Assembly: GCF_000686125.1 (NCBI RefSeq)
Contig: NZ_JMMA01000002.1
Coordinates: forward strand, 558,001-622,000
Source: Ruminococcus sp. NK3A76
GTDB lineage: Bacteria > Bacillota > Clostridia > Oscillospirales > Ruminococcaceae
Direction of reading: 5' to 3'
DNA: 64,000 bases
A program made the translations under genes and the position numbers. The stretch's first letter is position 1, and each line of letters starts with the position of its first letter. Under the pieces are notes generated by a model. The model made no database searches. It worked only from the letters and a program-made list of their open reading frames with translations, and had not been told where the DNA came from. Shown here in pieces: positions 18,281 through 26,428 of this stretch.

Positions 18281-19537
18281 ATGAGCATTATAAGAGATGA
18301 GTCGCTCTGGGAGAGCGGCAAGAGAAAGATAGACTGGGTGCGCCACAATATGCCTCTGCTAAACGGCCTGGAGGAGCGCTTTATAAAGGAAAAGCCCTTT
18401 GAGGGGCTTAAGGTCGCACTGTCTGTACATTTAGAGGCAAAGACAGCTTACCTTTGCAAGGTGCTCGCAGCAGGCGGAGCTCAGATGTATGTCACAGGCT
18501 CTAACCCGCTTTCAACGCAGGACGACGTTGCGGCAGCGCTTGTGCATGACGGGCTGAATGTCTTCGCATGGCACGGAGCAACTGATGAGGAGTATCACAG
18601 CCATATCTCTGAGGTCGTAAAGATAGGCCCCAACATCATCATAGACGACGGCGGCGACCTTGTAAACATTATCCACAACGAGTACAAAGAGCTTATCCCA
18701 CAGGTTATAGGCGGCTGCGAGGAGACGACAACCGGTATTATCCGCCTTATGGCTATGAACAGGGATAAGGCGCTTAGATTCCCTATGGTGCTTGTAAACA
18801 ATGCACGCTGCAAGCATCTTTTCGATAACCGATACGGCACAGGCCAGTCGGTGTGGGACGGCATAAACCGCACGACAAACCTCATAGTTGCCGGCAAGAA
18901 TGTAGTCGTTGCAGGCTACGGCTGGTGCGGCAAGGGCGTTGCGATGCGTGCAAAGGGTCTTGGTGCAAGGGTCATCGTCACCGAGATAGACCCTGTAAAG
19001 GCTGCCGAGGCTGTAATGGACGGCTTCAGGGTGATGAAGATGACCGAGGCTGCAAAGACAGGTGATATCTTTGTGACCGTGACAGGCTGCAAGGACGTTA
19101 TCTGTGAGGACAGCTTTGCCAATATGAAGGACGGCGCTATCCTCTGCAACGCAGGACATTTTGACTGCGAGGTAGACGTAGCAGGCCTTGACAGGATAGC
19201 AAAGAAGAAATTCCTGGCAAGAAACAACATCGACGGCTATACACTCGAAGACGGCAGAACACTCTACGTTATCGGTGAGGGCAGGCTCGTAAACCTTGCT
19301 GCCGGCGACGGCCACCCGGCAGAGATAATGGATATGTCGTTTGCTATACAGGCACTCTCGGCACTTTACCTTGCACAGCACAGGAATGAGAGCCATGAGC
19401 CTGGCGATATGGTGATAGGCGTGCCTGAAAGCGTTGATGAAGAAGTCGCAAGAGAAAAACTGCGTCACTGGGGCTATGAGATAGACACTCTCACCGAGGA
19501 GCAGGAAAGGTATTTAAACAGCTGGAACGTTGAATAA
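18281..19537 (+). CDS. ahcY: Adenosylhomocysteinase
   Basis: 418 residues, a usual size for the short bacterial/archaeal type. It splits S-adenosylhomocysteine to adenosine and homocysteine with bound NAD. Visible: HLEAKTAYL near residue 50, GCEETTTGI near 148 (substrate contacts), the NAD site VVVAGYGWCGKGVAMRAKG near 209, and the C-terminal AGDGHPAEIMDMSFA. The NSWNVE end is close to the family's lysine-rich end but lacks the usual final Lys-Tyr. Together with metE and metF (30.9-34.1 kb) it completes homocysteine recycling. Confidence 0.95.
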   Translation: MSIIRDESLWESGKRKIDWVRHNMPLLNGLEERFIKEKPFEGLKVALSVHLEAKTAYLCKVLAAGGAQMYVTGSNPLSTQDDVAAALVHDGLNVFAWHGATDEEYHSHISEVVKIGPNIIIDDGGDLVNIIHNEYKELIPQVIGGCEETTTGIIRLMAMNRDKALRFPMVLVNNARCKHLFDNRYGTGQSVWDGINRTTNLIVAGKNVVVAGYGWCGKGVAMRAKGLGARVIVTEIDPVKAAEAVMDGFRVMKMTEAAKTGDIFVTVTGCKDVICEDSFANMKDGAILCNAGHFDCEVDVAGLDRIAKKKFLARNNIDGYTLEDGRTLYVIGEGRLVNLAAGDGHPAEIMDMSFAIQALSALYLAQHRNESHEPGDMVIGVPESVDEEVAREKLRHWGYEIDTLTEEQERYLNSWNVE

Positions 19538-19590
19538 ACCGCAACTCATCTCACATAATATATACGAGATGAAATCGGGCGGTGAATTGA

Positions 19591-20064
19591 TTGACAAGGG
19601 CAAGACTTGAAGGGGTATGTGTGTTTTTTACAGGGGCTTTCTGCTATGGGCTGTGTGAACTTATAGCAAGGGGCAGAACGCATATCACAATGGGTCTTTT
19701 AGGCGGCGTGGCAATGCTTTTTATACACTTCCTGGGCGAAAAGCGCAGGAACGGTATGCTCATAATCACCGCCATGGCAGCAGGGGCGCTGTTCATCACG
19801 GCAGTGGAATACATCGCCGGGCTGATACTGAACATAAGCCTCGGCCTTGCGATATGGGATTACTCATCGCTTGCTCTCAATTACCGTGGGCAGATATGCA
19901 TAGAGTATTCTTTAAAATGGGGGCTCATCACCCTTGCAGGAATGCTTTTTGATGAGCTTCTGCGTGTGTTCGTGTTCAAGGACAAGGCGTTTGTGATAAA
20001 CAAGCCTGTCCCCGACAGGATAATAAGACAACTTAAGATATTGACGGAGGGGTCGATAAAATGA
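19591..20064 (+). CDS. CmpB-type putative ABC-transporter membrane protein
   Basis: 157 residues with four or five spans. The segment SLGLAIWDYSSLALNYRGQICIEYSLKWGL, read in parts near residue 85-115, matches the WDY-S-x-P-x-N-x-x-GQIC pattern of the PF06541 family. The TTG start at 19591 follows GGGCGGTGA. It overlaps the next gene by 4 bp (ATGA). Family function is not known in detail. Confidence 0.78.
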   Translation: MTRARLEGVCVFFTGAFCYGLCELIARGRTHITMGLLGGVAMLFIHFLGEKRRNGMLIITAMAAGALFITAVEYIAGLILNISLGLAIWDYSSLALNYRGQICIEYSLKWGLITLAGMLFDELLRVFVFKDKAFVINKPVPDRIIRQLKILTEGSIK

Positions 20065-20858
20065 ACGATTATAACTCACCGATACTTAACAAACTCGATA
20101 GCTATGCAGGCTACTATGAAACAGAGCGTGCTTCATACAAGGGCGTGCTCTCAAAGGTGCTCTACTTTATGGCGCTCATAGGCCTTGGCATAGCAGGCTT
20201 TTTCCTGCTGCATTCGATGCTGGCCGATAAGGGCGCAGTAATTGCTACGCAGGAGAAGAATTTTGTCATCTACCAGACCGAGATGCTGGCATTCATAGGC
20301 TGTATAGTGATAATACTCGTGTCTTCACTGATATCATCATTCAAGCCAATGGCGATACCCTTTTTCGGGTCGGTGTATGCCTGCGCTACAGGCTACTGGG
20401 TAACGTTTATCTCACGCACCTATGCATATGCATACGGCGGCATCGTGATAGAAGCACTTGTGCTCACAGCTTTGCTTGTAGGCGTTATGGCTTTCATATA
20501 CTTCTCAGGCCTTGTTAAGGTCACAGACCAGATGAGAACTATCGTCTATTCAGTGTTCGGCACAATGTTCATGGGCTCGCTCATCTATATGCTCATATAC
20601 TTCATAGCTCCTAACAGCGGCCTTGTGAGAATGGTGTCTGCTGTTAATAACGGACCGTTAGGAATAGTATTTGCGGTGCTCGGTGTTGCGCTTGCCTGCT
20701 TCTTCCTGATAATCGACTTTGACACTATCGTGAATGTCGTAGAGCGTGGACTTGACAGGCAGTATGAGTGGTATGCAGCATACGGCCTTGTTGTGAGCAT
20801 AGTTTATCTCTATGTAAGGCTTCTCCGCCTGCTTGCAAGGCTCAACCGCAGAAACTGA
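20061..20858 (+). CDS. Bax inhibitor-1/YccA-family membrane protein
   Basis: 265 residues with seven spans. A short soluble N terminus precedes the bundle; the last part has FFLIIDFDTIVNVVERG with the paired acidic residues that form the BI-1 calcium/proton site, then WYAAYGLVVSIVYLYVRLLRLL. BI-1 proteins act as pH-sensitive ion leak channels. It overlaps the CmpB-like gene by 4 bp and is followed 13 bp later by nth. Confidence 0.85.
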   Translation: MNDYNSPILNKLDSYAGYYETERASYKGVLSKVLYFMALIGLGIAGFFLLHSMLADKGAVIATQEKNFVIYQTEMLAFIGCIVIILVSSLISSFKPMAIPFFGSVYACATGYWVTFISRTYAYAYGGIVIEALVLTALLVGVMAFIYFSGLVKVTDQMRTIVYSVFGTMFMGSLIYMLIYFIAPNSGLVRMVSAVNNGPLGIVFAVLGVALACFFLIIDFDTIVNVVERGLDRQYEWYAAYGLVVSIVYLYVRLLRLLARLNRRN

Positions 20859-20871
20859 CAGGTGTTTGTTT

Positions 20872-21513
20872 ATGACTAAGAAAGAAAAAGCCGTCATCGT
20901 GTGTGACAGGCTTGAAGAAAGATATCCCGATGCACGCTGCTCGCTTGTCTACACAAAGCCGCACGAGCTTATGATAGCAGGCAGGCTCTCGGCACAGTGT
21001 ACAGATGCAAGAGTGAATATCGTGACAAAGGAGCTTTTTGCAAAGTATCAGAGTATTGAGGATTTTGCTAATGCCGATATCAAGGACATCGAGCGCATCA
21101 TCATGCCATGTGGGCTGTATAAGACCAAGGCGCAGTCGATAGTGGGTATGTGCCAAAAGCTGCTTGAAGATTTCGGCGGCGAGATACCGAAAACTATTGA
21201 GGAGCTGACCACTCTGCCCGGCATCGGCAGAAAGACTGCTAATCTTATCATGGGCGATGTTCACGGTCTTCCTGCTATCGTTACCGATACTCACTGTATC
21301 AGGATATGCGGAAGGATAGGGCTCTCAAAGTCAAAGGAGCCGGCAAAGGTCGAGCAGGAGCTGCGGCCTATTATCCCCAAGGAGCGCTCGTCTGACTTCT
21401 GCCACAGGCTTGTGATGTTCGGGCGTGACGTATGTAAGGCAAGAGGCGAGAAATGCGCTGAGTGCGAGCTTTGCGACGTGTGTACATACTTCAGATCAAA
21501 GCAGAAGGTATAA
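20872..21513 (+). CDS. nth: Endonuclease III
   Basis: 213 residues. Base excision repair enzyme removing oxidised pyrimidines and nicking the strand. The helix-hairpin-helix TTLPGIGRKTANLIMG near residue 107 holds the catalytic Lys, and VTDTHCIRICGRIG near 130 holds the catalytic Asp. Four Cys of the iron-sulfur loop lie in the C-terminal 30 residues (C-x6-C-x2-C-x2-C type: CKARGEKCAECELCDVC). Start ATG 20872 was chosen over an in-frame start at 20833, which would overlap the previous gene. Confidence 0.94.
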   Translation: MTKKEKAVIVCDRLEERYPDARCSLVYTKPHELMIAGRLSAQCTDARVNIVTKELFAKYQSIEDFANADIKDIERIIMPCGLYKTKAQSIVGMCQKLLEDFGGEIPKTIEELTTLPGIGRKTANLIMGDVHGLPAIVTDTHCIRICGRIGLSKSKEPAKVEQELRPIIPKERSSDFCHRLVMFGRDVCKARGEKCAECELCDVCTYFRSKQKV

Positions 21514-21780
21514 AAGCCCGAGCAGCAGCTTATAATCGCCCCCGTTTTTGTAAATGATATAAATAAGCATTCCGATAAGAGCCTTTTCCTCGTCTATCTT
21601 TATAGAGCCGAGGTCAAAGAGCTCCTTCGGGGTGCTTTTGTTTTTCTGCGGCGGTGCGGCTGTGGGTGAGTCGCTGCGCTGACCGCTTATGAAGGAATTG
21701 GCACGAGCGTGCATCTCCCTTGCACGCTCTATAGCTTCACGCTGCATACGGTTCAGGTTCTCATCATTTGAAAAGTCCAA
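21496..21780 (-). CDS. Hypothetical protein with C-terminal hydrophobic tail
   Basis: 94 residues, third gene of a three-gene minus-strand operon. The TTG start at 21780 is fixed by GGAGGTGA six bases upstream. The N-terminal half is charged and helical (NRMQREAIERAREMHARAN), the middle is Pro/Thr/Lys-rich, and the last 25 residues are hydrophobic, ending in leucines. It overlaps the 3' end of nth by 18 bp, tail to tail. No family recognised. Confidence 0.72.
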   Translation of the reverse strand: MDFSNDENLNRMQREAIERAREMHARANSFISGQRSDSPTAAPPQKNKSTPKELFDLGSIKIDEEKALIGMLIYIIYKNGGDYKLLLGLLYLLL

Positions 21781-22180
21781 GCCCTTCACCTCCAAGCAGG
21801 CCGCTCTCCTTAAGAGCCGGGTATGCTGCAAGCAGCCGGAAAACGCTTATCACCCTGTCTATCTTTGCCTGCTTTTCCTCGCTGACCATAGGCTTAAGCG
21901 CAAGCAGCAGGTTGATGCTGTCGTCGTTGCTCGTTGCAGCACTTATCACCGAGCCGAGCTTGAGCATAGTCGCCGGGTCTATGCCGCCGCTTTGCTGCCC
22001 CGGCGGGGGAGAGCCGCCAAGCAGCGACGAGAGCTGTGAAAGCCCCTCATTGCTGCTGCCGCTTTGCTGCTCAGGCTCGCTGCTGCCGGAAAGCATTTTT
22101 GCAAGCTCGCTTATCTGCGCCATGGCATTCTCGTCACCGAGCACGCCCTGCAGCTTTGATACAATATCGTCCAATGTCAC
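21764..22180 (-). CDS. Hypothetical helical protein
   Basis: 138 residues, second gene of the operon; it overlaps its neighbours by 4 bp upstream and 17 bp downstream. Charged N-terminal helices (LDDIVSKLQGVLGDENAMAQISELAKML), a Ser/Gly/Pro/Gln-rich linker, then helices with SINLLLALKPMVSEEKQAKIDRVI. No signal peptide or span. The KIDRVI...RLLAAYPAL ending looks like a small conserved clostridial domain, but I cannot name it. Confidence 0.72.
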   Translation of the reverse strand: MTLDDIVSKLQGVLGDENAMAQISELAKMLSGSSEPEQQSGSSNEGLSQLSSLLGGSPPPGQQSGGIDPATMLKLGSVISAATSNDDSINLLLALKPMVSEEKQAKIDRVISVFRLLAAYPALKESGLLGGEGLGLFK

Positions 22181-22419
22181 TTACCTCCGAGCTTTTTGTA
22201 AATGCTTCTTGCCCTTGGCGAGCTTAAATATCTCTCGGCGGCCTTGGGGTCTTTCATCGCCTGCTGCAATACTTTTCCGCTGTCGCCTGACATATTGTTG
22301 ATAGCTCTTTCAAGCGAGCCGTCCTCTATCTGCTGCTGTAGCTTCTCAGGCGTCGTGCCGAGCTTTTTCGATGCCATTGCGATGAGCGCCTGCATGGCTT
22401 TGTTGTCTAATTGCTGCAT
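22177..22419 (-). CDS. Hypothetical small helical protein
   Basis: 80 residues, first gene of the three-gene operon. All helical and charged, with a KLGTTPEKLQQQIEDGSLERA segment. The ribosome site AAAGGACAG precedes ATG 22419. Its stop overlaps the next start by 4 bp. The tight overlaps across all three genes suggest that the products act together; nothing shows how. Confidence 0.72.
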   Translation of the reverse strand: MQQLDNKAMQALIAMASKKLGTTPEKLQQQIEDGSLERAINNMSGDSGKVLQQAMKDPKAAERYLSSPRARSIYKKLGGK

Positions 22420-22540
22420 AAAACACTGTCCTTTCGTTAAAAAAATATCACTTTTATTGTTTAAGGGCGTATTATATTTTCTTAATAATTTTATGTTATA
22501 ATATACTAAATAATTCTTTTATTATGGGGAGGGGTAAGCT

Positions 22541-23017
22541 GTGAGAATAATCGTGTTTTCAGACACACACGGGCATTTTTCTGCCATGCATAAGATATTC
22601 AAGCGCAATACCTCTGCCGACTGCTTTATTTTCTTAGGCGACGGGCTTGAGGAGCTTGCTCATATCAAGGAGCTCTACCCCGAAAAGCAGATACTCTGCG
22701 TCAGCGGCAACTGCGACTTCACCGAGGAGTATTTAAGCACTGATGTAGCCGTGATCGGCGGTGTCAAGATACTCTATACCCACGGCCACAGGCACGATGT
22801 GAGGTTCACGACCGCCAAGATACGCCTAAAGGCCAAGGAAATGGGTGCAAAGATAGTGCTCTACGGCCACACGCATTGCAGGAATTACGAGTATGTTGAC
22901 GGGATACACCTTTTAAACCCCGGAAGCGCTGCCCAGCCACGTGACGGGCTGCCGCCGAGCTATGCCTTTATCGACATAACCCCCAAGGGCATCATGTGCG
23001 CCCATGTTGACTTATAA
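22541..23017 (+). CDS. YfcE/MJ0936-family metallophosphoesterase
   Basis: 158 residues, cytosolic. All metal-binding blocks are present: FSDTHGH (near 6), FLGDG (near 31), GNCD (near 56), THGHRHD (near 79) and GHTHCR (near 107). Such enzymes hydrolyse phosphodiesters in vitro; the cell substrate is unknown. The first codon is GTG behind GGGGAGGGG. Confidence 0.92.
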   Translation: MRIIVFSDTHGHFSAMHKIFKRNTSADCFIFLGDGLEELAHIKELYPEKQILCVSGNCDFTEEYLSTDVAVIGGVKILYTHGHRHDVRFTTAKIRLKAKEMGAKIVLYGHTHCRNYEYVDGIHLLNPGSAAQPRDGLPPSYAFIDITPKGIMCAHVDL

Positions 23018-23051
23018 TATGTCATATCCCAATGAAAGGTGAGTGATAGCT

Positions 23052-23318
23052 ATGAAAGACCCGAACCATGCAAAGGGTATAATGTATCTGATACTGTTTG
23101 GCAGCTTTGTGCCTTTTATCATAGGTTCTATAGTCATGGCGGATATGCTCTGGCTTGCTATAATTATGTATATCGCAGGCACTGTTTTAATGGGCTATTC
23201 GCTCCTTTACGGCATAAAAAACGTAAGATGCCCTCACTGCGGCAAGCTGCAGAACCTGAAGCTATGGCCTATAACCACCTGCCCATACTGCAAAAAGAGA
23301 GTTGACAGGTTTTTCTGA
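23052..23318 (+). CDS. Small membrane protein with C-terminal zinc ribbon
   Basis: 88 residues. Two hydrophobic segments (about 8-28 and 31-52) are followed by a ribbon with CPHCGK and CPYCKK, 14 residues apart. Start ATG 23052 is preferred to GTG 23043 because AAAGGTGA sits right before the latter. Four Cys should bind one zinc. Role unknown. Confidence 0.72.
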   Translation: MKDPNHAKGIMYLILFGSFVPFIIGSIVMADMLWLAIIMYIAGTVLMGYSLLYGIKNVRCPHCGKLQNLKLWPITTCPYCKKRVDRFF

Positions 23319-23361
23319 TATCTTTGGTCAAATAATAAAAATAATTAAATTTATACCACAG

Positions 23362-23427
23362 CTACTTGACAATGCAAAGTAGTTGTGGTATATTATTTGC
23401 AAAAGGTACTTTGCAATACAAAGTACC
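23362..23427 (+). promoter_or_regulatory. padR promoter with two palindromic operators
   Basis: TTGACA (23366-23371), 17-bp spacer, TATATT (23389-23394). A perfect inverted repeat GGTACTTTG-N5-CAAAGTACC lies at 23405-23427, over the transcription start, and a weaker copy, CTACTTG...CAAAGTAG, at 23362-23382 overlaps the -35 box. Paired TACTTTG/CAAAGTA arms are what PadR dimers often bind; autoregulation is inferred. Confidence 0.75.
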
Positions 23428-23450
23428 GCACCCGGAAAGGGGAGGAAGCA

Positions 23451-23783
23451 ATGGATAATGCACAGCTATTAAAGGGCTTGCTCGAAGGCTGCGTACTTGC
23501 TGTCATTGCCGAGGGCGAGACCTACGGCTATGAGATACTTGACAGGCTGTCAAAGGCAGGGTTTGAGGATATCGGCGAGGGCACGCTCTATCCGATAATC
23601 ACAAGGCTCGACAAGGGCGGACTGATAAGCTGCCGCAAGGCAAAGTCGCCGCTCGGGCCTGTGAGAAAGTATTACAGCATGACCGAGCAGGGCATGGCCG
23701 AGCTTGAAGATTTCAAAGAGAGATACAAACGTATATCACGCTGCGCAGGCAGGCTGCTGTACGAGAGAGTAGAAGATATATGA
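23451..23783 (+). CDS. PadR-family transcriptional regulator
   Basis: 110 residues, the short PadR-s2 type. Winged helix with YGYEILDRL (near 25), EGTLYPIITRLDKGGLI (near 43) and RKYYSMTEQGMAEL (near 74), all family blocks. It starts at ATG 23451 after GGGGAGGAAG. It overlaps the next gene by 4 bp, so it is co-translated with the membrane proteins it probably controls. Confidence 0.92.
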   Translation: MDNAQLLKGLLEGCVLAVIAEGETYGYEILDRLSKAGFEDIGEGTLYPIITRLDKGGLISCRKAKSPLGPVRKYYSMTEQGMAELEDFKERYKRISRCAGRLLYERVEDI

Positions 23784-24901
23784 ATTTCCACAGTCTTGAA
23801 AAAGGCCTTACGGGCGAATATAAAGAGGCTTATAAAAAGGTCAGCACATACGCTGCCATGAAAAACTATTCGGGCGACAGCATAGAGGAGCAGATGACAG
23901 AGCTTTACGATATACTGCTCACCGCCGAGAAAAACGGCAAGCCGGTGCAAAGCATCATCGGCAAGGACACCGAGAGCTTTCTGCACAGCTTCTTTTCCGA
24001 ATACGGTGCAAAGGAGAGGGTGATGAATTATCTCACTATCCTTTACAGGCTGGCTGTGCTGATGCTCATATTTGCGGCATTTGATGTGTTTGCAGCTGAC
24101 AGCCCCAAAGAAATGCTGCTGCACGGCAGTATTGCACCGCAGAATATTATAGGCGGTTTCCTTACAGGCTTTGCGTTTACGATACTTACATCGACCGTCT
24201 TTGCGCCCCGTGCTGCAAAGAGCCGGAAGAATGATTCTAACATGTGGCTCGGGCTGACGGTGGTCGTTTTCGGTGTGCTGTTAGTGGCAGAGGTCTTGCT
24301 GATGAAGCATTATAAAGACAAGCTCGGTTTTTTAAGTGTCAGCTGTCTGCCGTATATGATATGCTGTGCGGCGTATATCACAGTTTTCCTTGTGTGCCGT
24401 GCGGTATACAGATACTGGACATACGGCACTGTAAGAAATGTCACCAAGCAGCTTTACAGTGATGCGCACTACAAGAGCATTGATGATGCTGAACTGAAGT
24501 ATATGACAATGAAGCGCTGGCAAAAGACCTTTGATAAGATGCTCAGAAATGGCAAGACAGAGGAGGATTTTGAGAAGGCTGTACGCAATGAGATAAAGAA
24601 TCAAAAAACAGGCAATGTGATATTTGTAGTCACTACTGTCTCACTCACACTTATTTCAATAATAAAGGTCGCAATGGAGAGCGCTATGCCCGACACGATA
24701 CTTTATGCGGTAATAATAACCGTTATCGAGGGGTTGCTGATAAGGTTCTTTCTCCGAACCTTTAAGAGCGGTGAAAAAACAACGAGAGAGATAATTGATG
24801 AGTGCGAGAGCGAGGGCGTAAGTATGTTGCAGTTTATCAAAAACAAGCTCGACACCACCAGAGAAAGCGAGGAAACAGATGCAGAACACGCAGCCATATG
24901 A
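23780..24901 (+). CDS. DUF1048-like membrane protein of a PadR operon
   Basis: 373 residues. The first 90 residues are helical and soluble and resemble the DUF1048 proteins that accompany PadR regulators. About six spans follow, with a soluble helical stretch (about 225-275) before the last two. It overlaps padR by 4 bp and the next gene by 23 bp. Function not known; PadR-linked membrane proteins often answer to envelope stress or antimicrobials. Confidence 0.7.
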   Translation: MNFHSLEKGLTGEYKEAYKKVSTYAAMKNYSGDSIEEQMTELYDILLTAEKNGKPVQSIIGKDTESFLHSFFSEYGAKERVMNYLTILYRLAVLMLIFAAFDVFAADSPKEMLLHGSIAPQNIIGGFLTGFAFTILTSTVFAPRAAKSRKNDSNMWLGLTVVVFGVLLVAEVLLMKHYKDKLGFLSVSCLPYMICCAAYITVFLVCRAVYRYWTYGTVRNVTKQLYSDAHYKSIDDAELKYMTMKRWQKTFDKMLRNGKTEEDFEKAVRNEIKNQKTGNVIFVVTTVSLTLISIIKVAMESAMPDTILYAVIITVIEGLLIRFFLRTFKSGEKTTREIIDECESEGVSMLQFIKNKLDTTRESEETDAEHAAI

Positions 24902-25898
24902 GCAGAGAGAGAACGAGCACATCTACTATCCCACTGTGAAAAATAACAAGATGATCTGGGCGCTGCTGTTCATTCTCTGCGTGGCCGTGCCGGTGTTTGG
25001 CGTGACATTTGCGAGCATTCTTGAAATAGCTTTCCTCACAGGTGTGAGCGGCTTCTTTATCTTCGCTGCAATTGGTGCGGTGGCAGCATTTTCACTGGCA
25101 AGGCTTTTTGCAGTGGATATACAGTACATAAGCGTTTACCGTGGCGGCCTGCGCATATATAAAAAGGACGGCAGCGAGGTGTTTTATCCGCTTAACTGCT
25201 ACGCAGGCTACACCTATGAGCTCGTCTCGACAAGGTCAAACTACAAGTCCGCAATACTCTGGTTTCAGGACGGCAATGACAGAACAGGCCTTGAGATAAA
25301 CTGCCTTAATGACGAGCAGAAGCAGTCGATAGTGAATGATATCGAAGCTCTTATCAAAACAGAAAGCTTCAAGCAGGCAGCACCGAAAAAGCCGGCAGTG
25401 CAGAACATTGTCCGCCCGGCTGCGCCTGTGAATGAGTCCAAAAAATCAGACCCTATGCAATACAGGCTGATGCTTGAAAAGGCCGCCGGAAAGATAACCC
25501 TCAATGACAGGATACATCTTACAAAGATGCTGACCGAGCAGAGAAAGATAGATGCTGTCAAGCTGATACAGCGTATAACGGGGCTTGGCATCGCCGAGGC
25601 AAGAGATCTGGCGGAGTATCATTCTGACCTGATATGGGTGGGTTCAAGGCTGGAGCAGATGTCAAAGCCGACCGGCTCGCCTTACGAGGAACGCCTAAAA
25701 AGAAAGGCCGACCCTGCTAAATACAAGGAGTATCTCGGTCAGGCAGCAGGGCGCATGAGCTATGAAGACAGAGCCTGTGCAAGAGAGCTCATCGCACAGA
25801 AAAACAACATCGAGGCCATTCGCCTTGTCAGGGAGCGCACAGGCCTTGGGCTTGCCGAGGTGAGAGATCTGGTCATGGATCACAGCGAGGTGCTGTGA
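24879..25898 (+). CDS. Membrane protein with two L7/L12 C-terminal-domain-like segments
   Basis: 339 residues. Two spans (about 25-45 and 53-75), a PH-like beta region (about 85-150) and a linker, then two tandem units. Each unit has an alpha-helical start (DPMQYRLMLEKAAGKITLNDR; DPAKYKEYLGQAAGRMSYEDR) and then a segment like the L7/L12 CTD: KIDAVKLIQRITGLGIAEARDLAE (210s) and a second one, NIEAIRLVRERTGLGLAEVRDL (near 310). The helix-Gly-Leu-Gly-Leu-x-Glu-x-Lys/Arg pattern is the part of L7/L12 that contacts translation factors. Last gene of the padR operon. Confidence 0.75.
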   Translation: MQNTQPYEQRENEHIYYPTVKNNKMIWALLFILCVAVPVFGVTFASILEIAFLTGVSGFFIFAAIGAVAAFSLARLFAVDIQYISVYRGGLRIYKKDGSEVFYPLNCYAGYTYELVSTRSNYKSAILWFQDGNDRTGLEINCLNDEQKQSIVNDIEALIKTESFKQAAPKKPAVQNIVRPAAPVNESKKSDPMQYRLMLEKAAGKITLNDRIHLTKMLTEQRKIDAVKLIQRITGLGIAEARDLAEYHSDLIWVGSRLEQMSKPTGSPYEERLKRKADPAKYKEYLGQAAGRMSYEDRACARELIAQKNNIEAIRLVRERTGLGLAEVRDLVMDHSEVL

Positions 25899-25997
25899 CA
25901 GAGCAGTCTGATATATGTACAAAAAACAGTACAATAAACATCTGAAATACAACAGTCTGTAAAATAAGTGCTGACAGGTCTGCACACAAGCCGGCTA

Positions 25998-26026
25998 TTG
26001 ACAAAGCAAAGAAAATATGGTATAAT
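25998..26026 (+). promoter_or_regulatory. Sigma-A promoter with no coding gene downstream
   Basis: TTGACA (25998-26003), 17-bp spacer, TATAAT (26021-26026), both perfect. It points into the short RNA unit that ends at 26121. Confidence 0.85.
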
Positions 26027-26032
26027 ATTCTT

Positions 26033-26121
26033 GGCGGTAATCGTTAGGCGAGACGGTTACTTATGAGGGCAAATGGAATTGAGGGTATGCTGCGTGGCAA
26101 CCCTCTTTTCTTGTTTTTCTA
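26033..26121 (+). ncRNA. Candidate small RNA of about 90 nt
   Basis: A perfect promoter at 25998-26026 leads into about 50 nt with a stem, GTAATCGT / ACGGTTAC (26038-26057), and then a terminator: GAGGG (26080-26084) pairs with CCCTC (26101-26105), with an inner TGC/GCA pairing, and TTTTCTTGTTTTT follows. No credible coding sequence lies between. No known family recognised. It lies 65 bp before tRNA-Arg, which has its own promoter. Confidence 0.55.
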
Positions 26122-26140
26122 AGTTTTTTTGAAAAAGGGC

Positions 26141-26169
26141 TTGATTTTTGTTTCAAGTTATGGTATAAT
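26141..26169 (+). promoter_or_regulatory. Promoter of the tRNA pair
   Basis: TTGATT (26141-26146), 17-bp spacer, TATAAT (26164-26169), 17 bp ahead of tRNA-Arg. Confidence 0.8.
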
Positions 26170-26186
26170 ATTTATGCTGTATTTGA

Positions 26187-26261
26187 GCCCCCATAGTTAA
26201 ACGGATATAACAGCCCCCTCCTAAGGGGCAGTTACAGGTTCGATTCCTGTTGGGGGTGCCA
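26187..26261 (+). tRNA. tRNA-Arg (anticodon CCT)
   Basis: Cloverleaf read by eye: acceptor GCCCCCA / TGGGGGT (G1-T72 wobble), anticodon stem GCCCC / GGGGC with loop CTCCTAA giving anticodon CCT (reads AGG), T arm ACAGG-TTCGATT-CCTGT, encoded CCA end. Confidence 0.92.
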
Positions 26262-26288
26262 TGACCCATAATGTGGGTCACTTTTTTT

Positions 26289-26373
26289 GCGGATGTGGTG
26301 AAATTGGCAGACACGTCAGATTTAGGTTCTGATGCCGTAAGGTGTGCAGGTTCAAGTCCTGTCATCCGCACCA
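26289..26373 (+). tRNA. tRNA-Leu (anticodon TAG)
   Basis: 85 nt, with the long variable arm of class II tRNAs (GATGCCGTAAGGTGT region). Acceptor GCGGATG / CATCCGC; anticodon stem TCAGA / TCTGA with loop TTTAGGT giving TAG (reads CUA); T arm with GTTCAAGTC; encoded CCA. Confidence 0.95.
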
Positions 26374-26378
26374 GAAAT

Positions 26379-26428
26379 AAAGCTCTGAAATAGCGTAAAT
26401 GCGCTGTTTCGGGGCTTTTTGTTTTGCC
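26379..26428 (+). terminator. Terminator of the tRNA unit
   Basis: AAGCTCTGAAATAGCG pairs with CGCTGTTTCGGGGCTT (two wobble pairs) over a short loop; TTTTTGTTTT follows. Confidence 0.88.
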
